Shown one piece after another: positions 35,918 to 45,316 of a stretch of DNA of 64,000 bases. The translations under genes and the position numbers were made by a program. Origin of the DNA: Pseudomonas synxantha BG33R (GTDB lineage: Bacteria > Pseudomonadota > Gammaproteobacteria > Pseudomonadales > Pseudomonadaceae). Position 1 is the stretch's first letter; each line of letters begins with the position of its first letter. The stretch spans positions 1,536,936-1,600,935 of the forward strand of contig NZ_CM001514.1 in assembly GCF_000263715.2 (NCBI RefSeq), in the 5' to 3' direction. Under the pieces are notes generated by a model. The model was not told the DNA's origin and made no database searches. It was given only the letters and a program-made list of their open reading frames with translations.

Positions 35918-36754
35918 GTGAGTCTCACAGGTCCTGCGCAGCGAATGAGTAAAACAAGCTTTCAGCGACTGGTGCTTGGCCTTGTCTTGAGTTCCTTATT
36001 GGCCGCCTGCTCGAGCACGCCATCGGGCGGTGCGCGTGTCGTTGACCGCACCAACGCAGCACCGCAGCGGCCCACGGTGACCACGGGCCAGTATGTGGTG
36101 CGCAAAGGCGACACACTGTTCTCCATTGCCTTCCGTTATGGCTGGGACTACAAGGCGCTGGCTGCTCGTAACAACATTCCCGTGCCCTATACCATTCATC
36201 CAGGGCAGACCATTCGTTTCGATGGCCGCACAGGTTCGGCGGCTACGGCAGTTGTGACAAAGTCGGGATCTTCGCCATCGTCTTCGAGCAAAACCACCAT
36301 CATCACCCGGCCTGCAGGCAGTGCTGCGCCTAGCGTTGCAAGTAAGCCCGCTCCCGCGCCGTTGCCACCTGCAGGGCCGGCGCCGACCGGCTGGGGTTGG
36401 CCTTCAAATGGCGTACTGATTGGAAAATTCTCTTCAAACGGTAGTTTGAATAAAGGCATTGATATCGCCGGGGATTTGGGACAGCCTGTTTTGGCTGCGT
36501 CTGATGGGACAGTGGTGTACGCCGGGAGTGGTCTACGGGGCTACGGCGAGCTGGTCATCATCAAACACAGCGATACCTACGTCAGTGCCTACGGTCATAA
36601 CCGCAGGCTGTTGGTTCGGGAGGGGCAGCAGGTCAAAGTCGGACAGACAATTGCCGAAATGGGTTCAACGGGCACAGACCGGGTGAAACTGCACTTTGAG
36701 ATTCGCCGCCAAGGGAAGCCTGTAGATCCGCTGCAATTCCTGCCCCGTCGTTGA
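35918..36754 (+). CDS. nlpD: NlpD-like LysM/M23 lipoprotein (amidase activator)
   Basis: The GTG start at 35918 (after AAAGGGAG) gives 278 residues with a lipobox LLAAC at Cys31; an ATG at 35945 would shorten the leader by nine residues. A LysM peptidoglycan-binding domain follows (YVVRKGDTLFSIAFRYGWDY, about residues 65-108), then a Ser/Pro linker and a C-terminal M23 domain. In M23 the first zinc ligand HxGxD is changed (KGIDIAG, no His) and YGHL has become YGHN, so it is probably catalytically dead. That fits NlpD, which activates amidase AmiC. In pseudomonads the main rpoS promoter usually lies inside nlpD. Confidence 0.93.
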   Translation: MSLTGPAQRMSKTSFQRLVLGLVLSSLLAACSSTPSGGARVVDRTNAAPQRPTVTTGQYVVRKGDTLFSIAFRYGWDYKALAARNNIPVPYTIHPGQTIRFDGRTGSAATAVVTKSGSSPSSSSKTTIITRPAGSAAPSVASKPAPAPLPPAGPAPTGWGWPSNGVLIGKFSSNGSLNKGIDIAGDLGQPVLAASDGTVVYAGSGLRGYGELVIIKHSDTYVSAYGHNRRLLVREGQQVKVGQTIAEMGSTGTDRVKLHFEIRRQGKPVDPLQFLPRR

Positions 36755-36860
36755 TGTGTTGCACAGCCTGTTCCCTCACGTAGAAGGAACAGGCTCCAGC
36801 GTTGCCAAGGATAAAGGCGTCGCTTGAGCTTGAGGTCGAACTCACCAAAGGACTATAACA
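36755..36860 (+). promoter_or_regulatory. rpoS leader with a 10-bp hairpin
   Basis: Between nlpD and rpoS, AGCCTGTTCC (36765-36774) pairs perfectly with GGAACAGGCT (36786-36795) around an 11-base loop, with no T-tract after it. It is therefore not an intrinsic terminator and may be an mRNA element. The rpoS ribosome site is AAAGGA at about 36846-36851. Confidence 0.55.
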
Positions 36861-37868
36861 ATGGCTCTCAGTAAAGAAGCGCCGGAGTTTGACATCGACG
36901 ATGAGGTTCTCCTTATGGGGGCCGAAATCGCTACGGAACCGATGTCAGAGAATGAAGGAGCGGCACCACCTTCAGTTCGTACCAAATCCAGGAGCGCCTC
37001 CGCGTTAAAGCAACACAAGTACATTGACTACACCCGGGCGCTCGATGCGACTCAGTTGTACCTCAATGAAATCGGCTTTTCCCCTCTGCTCACTCCCGAA
37101 GAAGAAGTCCATTTTGCGCGCTTGTCGCAGAAGGGCGATCCGGCTGGGCGCAAACGCATGATTGAAAGCAACCTGCGCCTGGTGGTGAAAATCGCCCGAC
37201 GCTACGTCAATCGTGGGCTGTCGCTGCTGGACTTGATCGAAGAGGGCAACCTGGGCTTGATCCGGGCGGTGGAAAAGTTCGACCCCGAGCGGGGCTTCCG
37301 CTTCTCGACGTATGCTACCTGGTGGATTCGCCAGACCATCGAACGGGCGATCATGAATCAGACCCGTACGATCCGGCTGCCGATCCATGTGGTCAAGGAG
37401 CTCAACGTCTACCTGCGGGCGGCGCGTGAGCTGACGCAAAAACTCGATCATGAACCTTCGCCTGAAGAGATCGCCAACCTGCTGGAAAAACCGGTAGGGG
37501 AGGTCAAGCGCATGCTGGGCCTTAACGAGCGTGTATCGTCGGTCGACGTCTCGCTGGGGCCGGATTCGGATAAAACCCTGCTGGACACCCTGACGGATGA
37601 TCGCCCGACCGATCCCTGCGAGCTGTTGCAGGACGATGATCTTTCCCAAAGTATTGACCAGTGGCTGTCAGAGCTTACGGACAAGCAGCGTGAGGTGGTG
37701 ATTCGCCGCTTCGGCCTGCGTGGTCACGAGAGCAGCACCCTGGAAGACGTAGGCCTGGAGATTGGCCTGACCCGTGAGCGGGTGCGGCAGATCCAGGTGG
37801 AGGGCCTCAAGCGCTTGCGTGAGATCCTTGAGAAGAATGGCTTGTCGAGTGAGTCGTTGTTCCAGTAA
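36861..37868 (+). CDS. rpoS: RNA polymerase sigma factor RpoS (sigma-38)
   Basis: This is the general stress and stationary-phase sigma factor. The 335-residue protein has the acidic N-terminal segment, region 1.2 ([20 protein letters not shown]), region 2 with [36 protein letters not shown] and [18 protein letters not shown], region 3, and region 4 with [20 protein letters not shown] and the final helix. No alteration is visible. It ends just before a REP-like hairpin that probably terminates transcription. Confidence 0.99.
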   Translation: MALSKEAPEFDIDDEVLLMGAEIATEPMSENEGAAPPSVRTKSRSASALKQHKYIDYTRALDATQLYLNEIGFSPLLTPEEEVHFARLSQKGDPAGRKRMIESNLRLVVKIARRYVNRGLSLLDLIEEGNLGLIRAVEKFDPERGFRFSTYATWWIRQTIERAIMNQTRTIRLPIHVVKELNVYLRAARELTQKLDHEPSPEEIANLLEKPVGEVKRMLGLNERVSSVDVSLGPDSDKTLLDTLTDDRPTDPCELLQDDDLSQSIDQWLSELTDKQREVVIRRFGLRGHESSTLEDVGLEIGLTRERVRQIQVEGLKRLREILEKNGLSSESLFQ

Positions 37869-37890
37869 GCCACGCCGCTTGAAAGCTTGG

Positions 37891-37925
37891 ATGTGGGAGG
37901 GGGCAAGCCCCTCCCACATTTTTTA
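37891..37925 (+). terminator. REP-like palindrome acting as rpoS terminator
   Basis: The arms ATGTGGGAGGGG and CCCCTCCCACAT flank a GCAAG-type loop and are followed by TTTTTTAT. It has the GTGGGAGG...CCTCCCAC form of the local REP family as well as the shape of an intrinsic terminator, 22 bases after the rpoS stop. Confidence 0.8.
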
Positions 37926-37965
37926 TGCCCGGCTTTTGTTCAGGTCTCCCCCAAAATCCAGGCAT

Positions 37966-37998
37966 AAAAAAACCCCGCTTTTAAGGGCGGGGTTTTTT
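37966..37998. terminator. Bidirectional terminator between rpoS and the cold-shock gene
   Basis: A run of A, then AACCCCGC (37971-37978) and GCGGGGTT (37987-37994), then a run of T form a stem with T-tracts on both strands. It lies 19 bases past the end of the minus-strand cold-shock gene, so it mainly serves that gene. Confidence 0.85.
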
Positions 37999-38016
37999 CG
38001 ACTGAGTCAGTACAAG

Positions 38017-38226
38017 TTAGATAACTTGAACTTCTTCAGCTTGCATGCCTTTCTGACCGCGGGTAGCGATGAAAGAAACCTGTTGGCCTTCTTTCAGGCT
38101 TTTGAAGCCGTCGGATTGGATAGCTTTGAAGTGAACGAACAGGTCGTCACCGGATTGTGGAGTGATGAAGCCGAAGCCTTTTTCATCGTTGAACCACTTA
38201 ACGGTACCAGTTTGGCGATTAGACAT
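38017..38226 (-). CDS. CspA-family cold-shock protein
   Basis: The 69-residue protein [20 protein letters not shown] is a single OB-fold with intact RNP1 (KGFGFI) and RNP2 (LFVHF) nucleic-acid-binding motifs. Such proteins melt RNA secondary structure. It resembles the CapB/CspA proteins of Pseudomonas. The ribosome site AAGGAG is well placed. A long untranslated leader is likely, as in many cold-shock genes. Cold induction itself cannot be read from the sequence. Confidence 0.95.
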   Translation of the reverse strand: MSNRQTGTVKWFNDEKGFGFITPQSGDDLFVHFKAIQSDGFKSLKEGQQVSFIATRGQKGMQAEEVQVI

Positions 38227-38400
38227 GGTGTAACTCCTTGGACAAAGTTAACTGCGACTCAGGAAAAGCCCTGGCCGAGACTGAGTGCAAAGAGCAGGAA
38301 AAATTCTTGGAGATGGTTGGATCGAAATTCAACATATCGTGTAGAGATTCTCAGTGACACAAGCAGCACAGTGGCGCCACCTTAACCCTTTTTCCGGAAC
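38227..38400 (-). promoter_or_regulatory. Upstream region and probable long 5' leader of the cold-shock gene
   Basis: On the minus strand TTGTGT, a 17-base spacer and CGATAT lie about 120 bases before the start codon, a weak promoter candidate. The downstream leader ends with CCAAGGAGTTACACC before the ATG. A leader over 100 bases fits cold-shock mRNAs, whose leaders can act as thermosensors. The resemblance is by length and position only. Confidence 0.4.
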
Positions 38401-38544
38401 GTGCCAATGGTATTTCCGAAGGTTTCTCTATTTTCGTGACTGGCGGTGGTATTTACAGCCCTCCCTGACAGCAGTCCCGGCCCCGGCCATGTTGGCTGAG
38501 GCTTATAGCGGGCAGGGCTTTGATCAAGAAAACCCTTGCGGCCT

Positions 38545-38573
38545 TTGAACCCCAAGGCTGGCCCCGGTAAGAT
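38545..38573 (+). promoter_or_regulatory. Candidate sigma-70 promoter for dcd
   Basis: TTGAAC (38545-38550), a 17-base spacer and TAAGAT (38568-38573) lie 41 bases before the dcd ATG. Both boxes match the consensus in at least four of six positions. Confidence 0.5.
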
Positions 38574-38614
38574 GGCCCACAGATTTTTTCCACCTCGCTA
38601 TTCAGGACACCGCC

Positions 38615-39181
38615 ATGAGCATCAAATCGGACAAGTGGATTCGCCGCATGGCGCAGGAACACGGCATGATCGAGCCGTTCGTCGAGCGCCAGATTCGTGG
38701 CTCGGGCGACGAGCGGGTGATTTCGTACGGGGTCTCCAGCTATGGCTATGACGTGCGTTGCGCCGATGAATTCAAGGTGTTCACCAACATCAATTCGGCG
38801 ATTGTCGATCCGAAGAACTTCGATGAAAAAAGCTTCGTCGACGTCAAGAGTGACGTGTGCATCATCCCGCCCAACTCCTTTGCCCTGGCGCGTACCGTGG
38901 AATTCTTCCGCATTCCCCGCGACGTATTGACCATCTGCCTGGGTAAAAGCACTTACGCTCGTTGCGGCATTATCGTCAACGTCACCCCGCTTGAGCCGGA
39001 GTGGGAAGGCCATGTGACCCTGGAGTTCTCCAACACCACCACCTTGCCGGCAAAGATCTATGCCAATGAGGGCGTGGCACAGATGCTGTTCCTGCAGTCC
39101 GACGAGGCTTGTGAAGTGTCCTACAAAGACCGCGCCGGCAAGTACCAGGGCCAGCGTGGCGTCACTCTCCCACGCGCTTGA
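38615..39181 (+). CDS. dcd: dCTP deaminase
   Basis: Dcd converts dCTP to dUTP, feeding dTMP synthesis. The 188-residue trimeric-fold protein begins [20 protein letters not shown]. It contains the conserved [17 protein letters not shown] segment and the active-site [20 protein letters not shown] block with the catalytic Glu. A downstream small ORF is not obviously linked in function. Confidence 0.98.
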   Translation: MSIKSDKWIRRMAQEHGMIEPFVERQIRGSGDERVISYGVSSYGYDVRCADEFKVFTNINSAIVDPKNFDEKSFVDVKSDVCIIPPNSFALARTVEFFRIPRDVLTICLGKSTYARCGIIVNVTPLEPEWEGHVTLEFSNTTTLPAKIYANEGVAQMLFLQSDEACEVSYKDRAGKYQGQRGVTLPRA

Positions 39182-39289
39182 TCGAAAGCTCCTACGGTTA
39201 AAGGGAATTAGTCTGCACAAAGTGACTCTATTCAGGTGTACTGCCTCGGCGCGTGCAAAACGCGTCGGGCCACGCTTGAGGAGTACCTT

Positions 39290-39487
39290 ATGAAGATCGA
39301 CCCGCGAATCAGCGCAGAACTCGCCCGGCTTGAACCCAACCAGATTGGTGTTCTGGCCTGGTCCCTGATGGCCAACCCTGCCCATGCAGGCGGCATTCCA
39401 GGCCAACCCGAACCCGATTACCCCCAGCCTACCGAACCCGGTGAGCCGACCCTGCCAGACGAGCCACCGCCCGCGCCTGTCGCCTGA
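39290..39487 (+). CDS. Small proline-rich protein of unknown function
   Basis: A 65-residue ORF starts at ATG 39290 with a strong ribosome site (TTGAGGAGTACCTT). The first half, MKIDPRISAELARLEPNQIG, looks like a folded helix; the second half is proline- and glutamate-rich (PQPTEPGEPTLPDEPPPAP). No signal peptide or membrane segment is seen. I do not recognise a family. The good start signals and gene-like composition favour a real gene. It is convergent with pdeM. Confidence 0.6.
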   Translation: MKIDPRISAELARLEPNQIGVLAWSLMANPAHAGGIPGQPEPDYPQPTEPGEPTLPDEPPPAPVA

Positions 39488-39511
39488 TACCTGGACGTCC
39501 AATCAGTCACA

Positions 39512-40162
39512 TTACTGAATGGGCCATACCTTGTGTTCGCCGATGACAAAGATTCGGTGCTCATCGTCCTGCTGCACGGCATAGCCCCCGGTAAAGGCGC
39601 CAAACGCCGGCAGCAGGCTGACCCGTTCGCCGATCTGGAAGCACGGCAAGCGCAAGCGCTCGCGGCCCTTGCCGCGCAGGTGGTACACCGGATGCACATG
39701 CCCCGCCAATACGTGGTGGCTGGCATGGGCGTCAGGCTCATGTTGCAGGGCGAAAGGGCCCATCAGCAGCGGCTCTGGCACCACCTCGATCCTCAGGTCA
39801 GCAGGCGGGTCGCCTGCCCGTTTATCGTGATTGCCGCGAATCAGGGTCATCGCTAGGGCATCGTTACGTTCACGCCAGGCCCGGATCGCGCCGAGGGTGC
39901 CGCTGGCGTGAGAGCCTGGGCCATGCAGGAAGTCACCGAGAAAGATGACCTGCGTGCAAGGCACGGCCGAGAGCAGCTTGTCCAGGCGTTCCAGGTTGGC
40001 CGTTGTGGTGCCCTGCGGCACCGGTTGCCCGAGGCTGCGATAGGCTGATGCCTTGCCGAAATGCGCATCGGCTATCAGCAGGCACCGGCGAGCGGGCCAG
40101 TACACGGCCTTGTCCGCCAATAACCACAGTTCTTCGCCTGCAAGCGTCAGTGCACAATGCAT
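39512..40162 (-). CDS. pdeM: Ligase-associated DNA damage response endonuclease PdeM
   Basis: This 216-residue calcineurin-like metallophosphoesterase has all phosphoesterase motifs: DAHFGKA (DxH), GDFLHGPGSHASG (GDxxH), RGNHDKR (GNHD) and the late GHVHP. It belongs to the family encoded with an ATP-dependent ligase, a Lhr-type helicase and an SNM1-like exonuclease, all present here. The ATG at 40162 overlaps the helicase stop (TGATG), so helicase and nuclease are translationally coupled. It is the last gene of the cassette. Confidence 0.93.
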   Translation of the reverse strand: MHCALTLAGEELWLLADKAVYWPARRCLLIADAHFGKASAYRSLGQPVPQGTTTANLERLDKLLSAVPCTQVIFLGDFLHGPGSHASGTLGAIRAWRERNDALAMTLIRGNHDKRAGDPPADLRIEVVPEPLLMGPFALQHEPDAHASHHVLAGHVHPVYHLRGKGRERLRLPCFQIGERVSLLPAFGAFTGGYAVQQDDEHRIFVIGEHKVWPIQ

Positions 40163-42642
40163 CAAGCTTTTCCTTTGTCTGCGACTTTTTCCAGGTCCTT
40201 GACCATCCGGGCGATGCGCTCCGACAACTTCTCCGAACTCATGCTTTCGCGCATCCGTTCCACCAACAGCGGGAAGGCCAGGGGCGTGGGCCGCTGAATC
40301 GTGTGCATGTCCAGTTTCAGTGCCGATAGATGACTTAATGTCTCTTCCAGCCGACGAATATCCAACTCATCGCGCAAGACTTCTTCCCCGGCCTGGGCCA
40401 GCAGCAGGTTCTGCGGGTCATATTGCTTGAACACTTCAAAGAATAATCCGCTGGAAGCCTGCACCTGCCGCGTGCTTTTCGGCGCACCGGGATGCCCGGC
40501 AAACACCAGCCCGGCGATCCGCGCGATTTCGCGAAAGCGGCGCAGGGCCAGTTCTCCTGCGTTAAGGCTGGCGGCCACATCCTCCAGCAAGCGCTGGGGG
40601 CTCAGCAACGCCGTATTCAACAACAACGACCAGTTCACTGGCGTGGCGCTCAACAGTTCCAGGCCATAATCATTCACAGCTATGGAGAAGGTCACCGCCT
40701 GCTGCTGACTGACCCGCCACGCCAATAAGCTCGCCAGGCCCAGGTGTACCTGACGGCCGGCGAAGGGGTACAGAAACAGGTGCCAGCCTTCTCGCGATTG
40801 CAGGGTTTCGGCGAGCAGGTTGTCGCGCGTCGGCAGGCCAGACCAACGCAGTTGGGTTTGCAGCAGTGGCTGTACCGCCTGCATTTCCGGCCCGTCGAAA
40901 CGCCCATGCGCCGCCGCGTCAAAACGTTCGACTACCGCTTGGGCCAGCTCGTTGGAAAGCGGCATACGCCCGCCATTCCAGCGTGGCACCGCGGCTTTTT
41001 TCGCGCTGCTGCGGCGCACGTAGGCGGTCATGTTTTCCACGCGCACCAATTCCAGCAAACGCCCGGCGAACAGAAACCCATCCCCCGGCTTGAGCCGCGC
41101 AATAAAACCCTCTTCGACACTGCCCAGGTTCTTGCCGCCGCCGCCCTTGCTCCAGAATTTCAACTGGATACTGGCATCACTGACGATGGTACCGACGCTC
41201 ATGCGGTGACGGCGTGCCAGGCGGGCATCCGGTACACGCCAGATGCCATGCTCATCGGGCTCCACACGGCGGTAATCCGGATAGGCGGTAAGTGACAGGC
41301 CGCCATGGCGTACAAACCCCAGGGCCCAGGCCCAATCCGCTTCGGTGAGATCGCGATAGGCCCAGGCGCCGCGCACCTCCGCCAGCAGCGCATCCGGGGT
41401 AAACCCACCCCCCAGGGCCATGCTGACCAAGTGCTGCACCAGGACGTCCAGCGGCTTGTGTGGCGATTCGCGCGCTTCGATGCGCCGTTGCGCAATTGCA
41501 TCCTGGGCGGCAGCCGCCTCCACTAGTTCCAGGCTATGGGTCGGCACCAGCGTCACCCGTGACGGCCGACCCGGTGCATGGCCGGAGCGCCCGGCGCGTT
41601 GCATCAGCCGCGCCACACCTTTTGCGGAGCCGATCTGCAACACTCGCTCCACCGGCAGGAAGTCCACACCCAAGTCGAGGCTGGAGGTGCACACCACCGC
41701 CTTGAGCTGCCCATCTTTCAATGCTCGTTCCACCCAATCCCGGGTCTCCCGCGATAACGAGCCGTGGTGCAGGGCAATCAATCCGGCCCAGTCCGGGCGG
41801 GCATCGAGAATCGCCTGATACCAGATCTCCGATTGCGCCCGGGTGTTGGTAAAGACCAGGCAACTGCTGCTGGCTTCTACCTCTGCGACCACTTGCGGCA
41901 ACATCTTCAAGCCGATATGCCCGGCCCAGGGAAAGCGCTCGGTGACGGGCGGCAGCAAGGTGTCGACCTGCAGTGCCTTGGCCGTCTGCCCCTGTACATT
42001 GATCCCACCGCCCTGTGGGACCAGAACCTCCAAAGCGTGGGCCTGATTACCCAGCGTCGCGGAAATGCCCCACACCATCAACTCAGGATGCCAGCGCCGC
42101 AAGCGCGCCAGCGCCAGTTGCAACTGCACGCCGCGCTTATTGCCGATCAACTCATGCCATTCATCCACGATCACCATGCGCAGGTGCGCCAGGCTCGTTT
42201 CACTGTCGGCCCGCGCCAGCATCAACGTCAGGCTTTCCGGAGTGGTGACCAATGCGGTGGGTTGACGACGGGTCTGGCGTGCGCGTTCGCTGCTGCTGGT
42301 GTCGCCGGTGCGCAGGCCCACGCTCCAGGGAATCTGCAGGGCGTCCAGCGGTGCCTGTAGGGCGCGTGCGGAGTCGGCGGCCAAGGCGCGCATGGGCGTG
42401 ATCCACAACACGGTCAGCGGCTCAGCAGGTGGTTTGCGCTTGCCAGTGGCGGGCGGGCGAGTGATGGCGAAACGGTTGAGGGCGGCAAACCACAGGGCAT
42501 AGGTTTTACCCGCGCCGGTGCTGGCATGCAGTAACCCTGATTGGCCCGCCTTGACCGCTGCCCAGACGTCTTTCTGAAAGGCGAACGGTTTCCAGCCTTT
42601 GGCGGCGAACCATTGTTTGGCGAAATCGTGGGTTTTTGCCAT
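40162..42642 (-). CDS. Ligase-associated DNA damage response DEXH-box helicase (Lhr family)
   Basis: The 826-residue protein is a superfamily-2 helicase of the short Lhr type. Walker A is ASTGAGKT (Lys46), the Walker B box is DEWH (160-163), and the helicase C-terminal domain carries motif VI as [15 protein letters not shown]. The winged-helix and Lhr core regions follow to the end. Lhr-type helicases translocate 3' to 5' on single-stranded DNA and unwind RNA-DNA hybrids. The ligase partner gene is 4.5 kb upstream, beyond an ABC transporter operon, instead of adjacent. Confidence 0.93.
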   Translation of the reverse strand: MAKTHDFAKQWFAAKGWKPFAFQKDVWAAVKAGQSGLLHASTGAGKTYALWFAALNRFAITRPPATGKRKPPAEPLTVLWITPMRALAADSARALQAPLDALQIPWSVGLRTGDTSSSERARQTRRQPTALVTTPESLTLMLARADSETSLAHLRMVIVDEWHELIGNKRGVQLQLALARLRRWHPELMVWGISATLGNQAHALEVLVPQGGGINVQGQTAKALQVDTLLPPVTERFPWAGHIGLKMLPQVVAEVEASSSCLVFTNTRAQSEIWYQAILDARPDWAGLIALHHGSLSRETRDWVERALKDGQLKAVVCTSSLDLGVDFLPVERVLQIGSAKGVARLMQRAGRSGHAPGRPSRVTLVPTHSLELVEAAAAQDAIAQRRIEARESPHKPLDVLVQHLVSMALGGGFTPDALLAEVRGAWAYRDLTEADWAWALGFVRHGGLSLTAYPDYRRVEPDEHGIWRVPDARLARRHRMSVGTIVSDASIQLKFWSKGGGGKNLGSVEEGFIARLKPGDGFLFAGRLLELVRVENMTAYVRRSSAKKAAVPRWNGGRMPLSNELAQAVVERFDAAAHGRFDGPEMQAVQPLLQTQLRWSGLPTRDNLLAETLQSREGWHLFLYPFAGRQVHLGLASLLAWRVSQQQAVTFSIAVNDYGLELLSATPVNWSLLLNTALLSPQRLLEDVAASLNAGELALRRFREIARIAGLVFAGHPGAPKSTRQVQASSGLFFEVFKQYDPQNLLLAQAGEEVLRDELDIRRLEETLSHLSALKLDMHTIQRPTPLAFPLLVERMRESMSSEKLSERIARMVKDLEKVADKGKA

Positions 42643-42699
42643 GCGGCAGCTGACGCTCTGGAGGCTCTATTGCAGAGACCCTCCAGACGTCGCAAAGGT

Positions 42700-43464
42700 T
42701 TATTTCAAATTGCCACTCAGAAACTGCTGCAGGCGTTCGCTTTTCGGATTGCCTAGCACATCCTCTGGTGTGCCTTGCTCTTCCACCAGGCCCTTGTGCA
42801 GGAACAGTACCTGGCTTGAAACCTTGCGCGCAAAGCTCATTTCGTGGGTCACCATGATCATGGTGCGGCCTTCCTCGGCCAGGCCCTGGATGACCTTCAA
42901 CACTTCACCGACCAGCTCCGGGTCCAGAGCCGATGTGGGTTCATCGAACAGCATCACCTCCGGCTCCATGGCCAAGGCGCGGGCAATGGCCACCCGTTGC
43001 TGCTGGCCGCCGGACAGGAACGCCGGGTATTGATCCGCCACGCGCGCCGGCAGCCCGACTTTGTCCAGGTAGCGACGGGCGCGGTCTTCGGCGTCTTTCT
43101 TGCTGCAACCCAACACGCGGCGCGGGGCCATGGTGATGTTTTCCAGCACGCTCATGTGGCTCCACAGGTTGAAGTGTTGGAACACCATCGCCAGCCGTGT
43201 GCGCAAGCGTTGTAGCTCGGCGTCGTCGGCCACGCGCATACCATGGCGGTCGCTGACCATGCGGATCGCCTGGCCGTCCAGGGTCATGGCGCCATCGTTG
43301 GGGGTTTCCAGGAAGTTGATACAGCGCAGGAACGTGCTCTTGCCGGAGCCGCTGGCGCCGATCAGGCTGATCACGTCACCGGTCCTGGCCTTGAGCGAAA
43401 CACCTTTGAGCACTTCATTGTCGCCATAGCTTTTATGCAGGCCTTCAACGGTCAGTTTGTACAT
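42700..43464 (-). CDS. aotP: Polar amino acid ABC transporter ATP-binding protein (AotP/HisP type)
   Basis: The 254-residue ATPase has Walker A GASGSGKST, the signature LSGGQQQRVAIARALAMEP and Walker B VMLFDEPTSALDPE, with the H-loop at TMIMVTHEMSFA. It belongs to the HisP/GlnQ/AotP group that energises uptake of basic amino acids. It ends the operon aotJ-aotQ-aotM-aotO-aotP. In P. aeruginosa argR follows aotP; here the next gene is the repair helicase. The exact substrate (arginine/ornithine or histidine) cannot be fixed by sequence alone. Confidence 0.9.
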   Translation of the reverse strand: MYKLTVEGLHKSYGDNEVLKGVSLKARTGDVISLIGASGSGKSTFLRCINFLETPNDGAMTLDGQAIRMVSDRHGMRVADDAELQRLRTRLAMVFQHFNLWSHMSVLENITMAPRRVLGCSKKDAEDRARRYLDKVGLPARVADQYPAFLSGGQQQRVAIARALAMEPEVMLFDEPTSALDPELVGEVLKVIQGLAEEGRTMIMVTHEMSFARKVSSQVLFLHKGLVEEQGTPEDVLGNPKSERLQQFLSGNLK

Positions 43465-43477
43465 GGGGCGTGCATCC

Positions 43478-44596
43478 TCAAGGCGAAAGTAGATAGCCGC
43501 TGCGGTAGGCCTGCGTGCCGGCGATATGGCCGATGACCATCCCGGCAGTGGCCATGCGTCGCAGCGAACGGGCGTACAGCAGGCCGGCGTGCTTGCAGCG
43601 CACCGGCGTTACGCGGTCGGTAATGGGGTCGATGATTTCGGCGACCAGTTGCCCGGCCTCCAGGTATTGACCCGGCAAGGCACTGAACACCAGCAAGCCG
43701 CCGACCGGGCTGGTGACGGGCTCCACACCCGCCAATGGCGTGGCCGGGTAAGCCAGGGCGGGCAGGGGCGTCACATCGCCGGTAATGGCGCCGAAGTGGA
43801 TCAGGTAATCGATGATGGCCTGGCAGTCCAGCGCGGCAAGACCATGGTTTACATCGCCCTGGCCGCGCAGTTCGACGGTCACCGAAAAACTGCCCATGGG
43901 AATCGGGAAGCGCTCGCCGAAACGTTGCTGCAACTGCCACCACACCAGGGTGAAACACTCATCAAAGGACTGCCCGCCGGAGTCGGTGGCCAGCAGGTTG
44001 GCCTCGGAGCCGAGGTACCGCGCCAATGGCTCTACCTGTGGCCAGGCTTCAGGTGTGGTGTACAGGTGCGCCACGGCTTCGAAGTCGCAATGCAGGTCGA
44101 GCACCATGTCGGCATCACAGGCCAGGCGTTGCAGTACCAGGCGTTGGGATTGCAGTTGGGTCTGGGCGGTGTGCGCGGCCAGGGCGCTGGACAATGCGCT
44201 GCGGATCAAGCGGGCATTGTGCTGGGGATCATCGCCCAGCAGCTCTTCGACCTGGTTGCCGACCTCTTCGCCAAGGTCAACGAACAGGCGATTGAAGTTC
44301 TGCCCGCTTTCCAGTTCATAGCGGCCCAAGGGGATGTCCATCAACACTTGTTCGAGGCCCACCGGGTTGGCGACCGGCACCAGCACGATTTCGCTACGCA
44401 AGCGCCCGGCCGCGGCCAACTCGACCAGGCGTACTTTCAAATGCCAGGCCACCAACATGCCCGGCAATTCATCGGCGTGCAGCGACGACTGGATGTAGAC
44501 CTTGCCTGCGGCCTGCTGCGGGCCGAAGTGAAAACTGTGGATCTGCCGCGCCGTGCCGGGCACCGGCGCGATCAGGTCATGTAGCTGATGGCGCAT
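43478..44596 (-). CDS. aotO: Succinylglutamate desuccinylase/aspartoacylase family protein (AotO-like)
   Basis: This 372-residue protein has the zinc carboxypeptidase-like fold of the AstE/AspA family: a zinc site in SLHADELPGML (HxxE) and the second His in MVLDLHCDFEA, with a C-terminal biotinyl-like beta domain. It sits between the permease and ATPase genes of an amino-acid transporter, matching aotO of the P. aeruginosa aotJQMOP operon. Its substrate and role in transport are unknown; it may hydrolyse an N-acyl amino acid taken up by the system. Confidence 0.85.
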   Translation of the reverse strand: MRHQLHDLIAPVPGTARQIHSFHFGPQQAAGKVYIQSSLHADELPGMLVAWHLKVRLVELAAAGRLRSEIVLVPVANPVGLEQVLMDIPLGRYELESGQNFNRLFVDLGEEVGNQVEELLGDDPQHNARLIRSALSSALAAHTAQTQLQSQRLVLQRLACDADMVLDLHCDFEAVAHLYTTPEAWPQVEPLARYLGSEANLLATDSGGQSFDECFTLVWWQLQQRFGERFPIPMGSFSVTVELRGQGDVNHGLAALDCQAIIDYLIHFGAITGDVTPLPALAYPATPLAGVEPVTSPVGGLLVFSALPGQYLEAGQLVAEIIDPITDRVTPVRCKHAGLLYARSLRRMATAGMVIGHIAGTQAYRSGYLLSP

Positions 44597-44605
44597 TGAG
44601 TCTCC

Positions 44606-45316
44606 TTAATGGCTCGGCCCGAGAAAGGCTAGCCAGCGGCGCTCCGCCAGGCGGAACAGGCCGACCAGGGCAAAGGTCACCGCCAGGTAGATCAACGCGG
44701 CGATGCCAAATGATTGAAAGGTCATGAAGGTGGCGGAGTTGGCGTCCCGTGCCACTTTGAGGATGTCCGGGATCGTTGCGGTAAATGCCACCGTGGTCGA
44801 GTGCAGCATCAGGATCACTTCGTTGCTGTAGTAGGGCAACGCACGGCGCAGCGCTGACGGCATGATCACGTAGGCGTACAACTTCCAGCCGCTGAGGCCG
44901 TAAGCCTTGGCCGCCTCGACTTCGCCATGCGCCATGCTGCGGATCGCCCCGGCGAAAATCTCCGTGGTGTAGGCGCAAGTGTTGAGCGCGAAGGCCAGGA
45001 TGGTGCAGTTCATCGCGTCGCGAAAAAACGCATCCAGCAGCGGTTGTTCGCGTACGGCGGCAATGCTGTAGATACCGGTGTAGCAGATCAGCAACTGGAT
45101 ATAGAGCGGCGTACCGCGAAACAGGTAGGTGTAGAACTGCACCGGCCAACGTACCAGGCGCTTGCGCGAGACGCGGGCGATGGAAAGCGGGATCGACACC
45201 AGAAAGCCGATGACCAGTGCAGCCGTCAGCAACCACATCGTCATGGCAAGGCCGGTGACGTGCTGGCCGTCGCTATAAAGGAAGGGGCGCCAGTATTCCT
45301 GCAATAGCTCGATCAT
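44606..45316 (-). CDS. aotM: Polar amino acid ABC transporter permease (AotM/HisM type)
   Basis: The 236-residue inner-membrane protein has five predicted membrane segments. It carries the EAA-loop motif typical of importers (EVEAAKAYGLSGWKLYAYVI), which docks on the ATPase. It overlaps aotQ by four bases, so the two half-permeases are made in equal amount. Confidence 0.93.
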   Translation of the reverse strand: MIELLQEYWRPFLYSDGQHVTGLAMTMWLLTAALVIGFLVSIPLSIARVSRKRLVRWPVQFYTYLFRGTPLYIQLLICYTGIYSIAAVREQPLLDAFFRDAMNCTILAFALNTCAYTTEIFAGAIRSMAHGEVEAAKAYGLSGWKLYAYVIMPSALRRALPYYSNEVILMLHSTTVAFTATIPDILKVARDANSATFMTFQSFGIAALIYLAVTFALVGLFRLAERRWLAFLGPSH

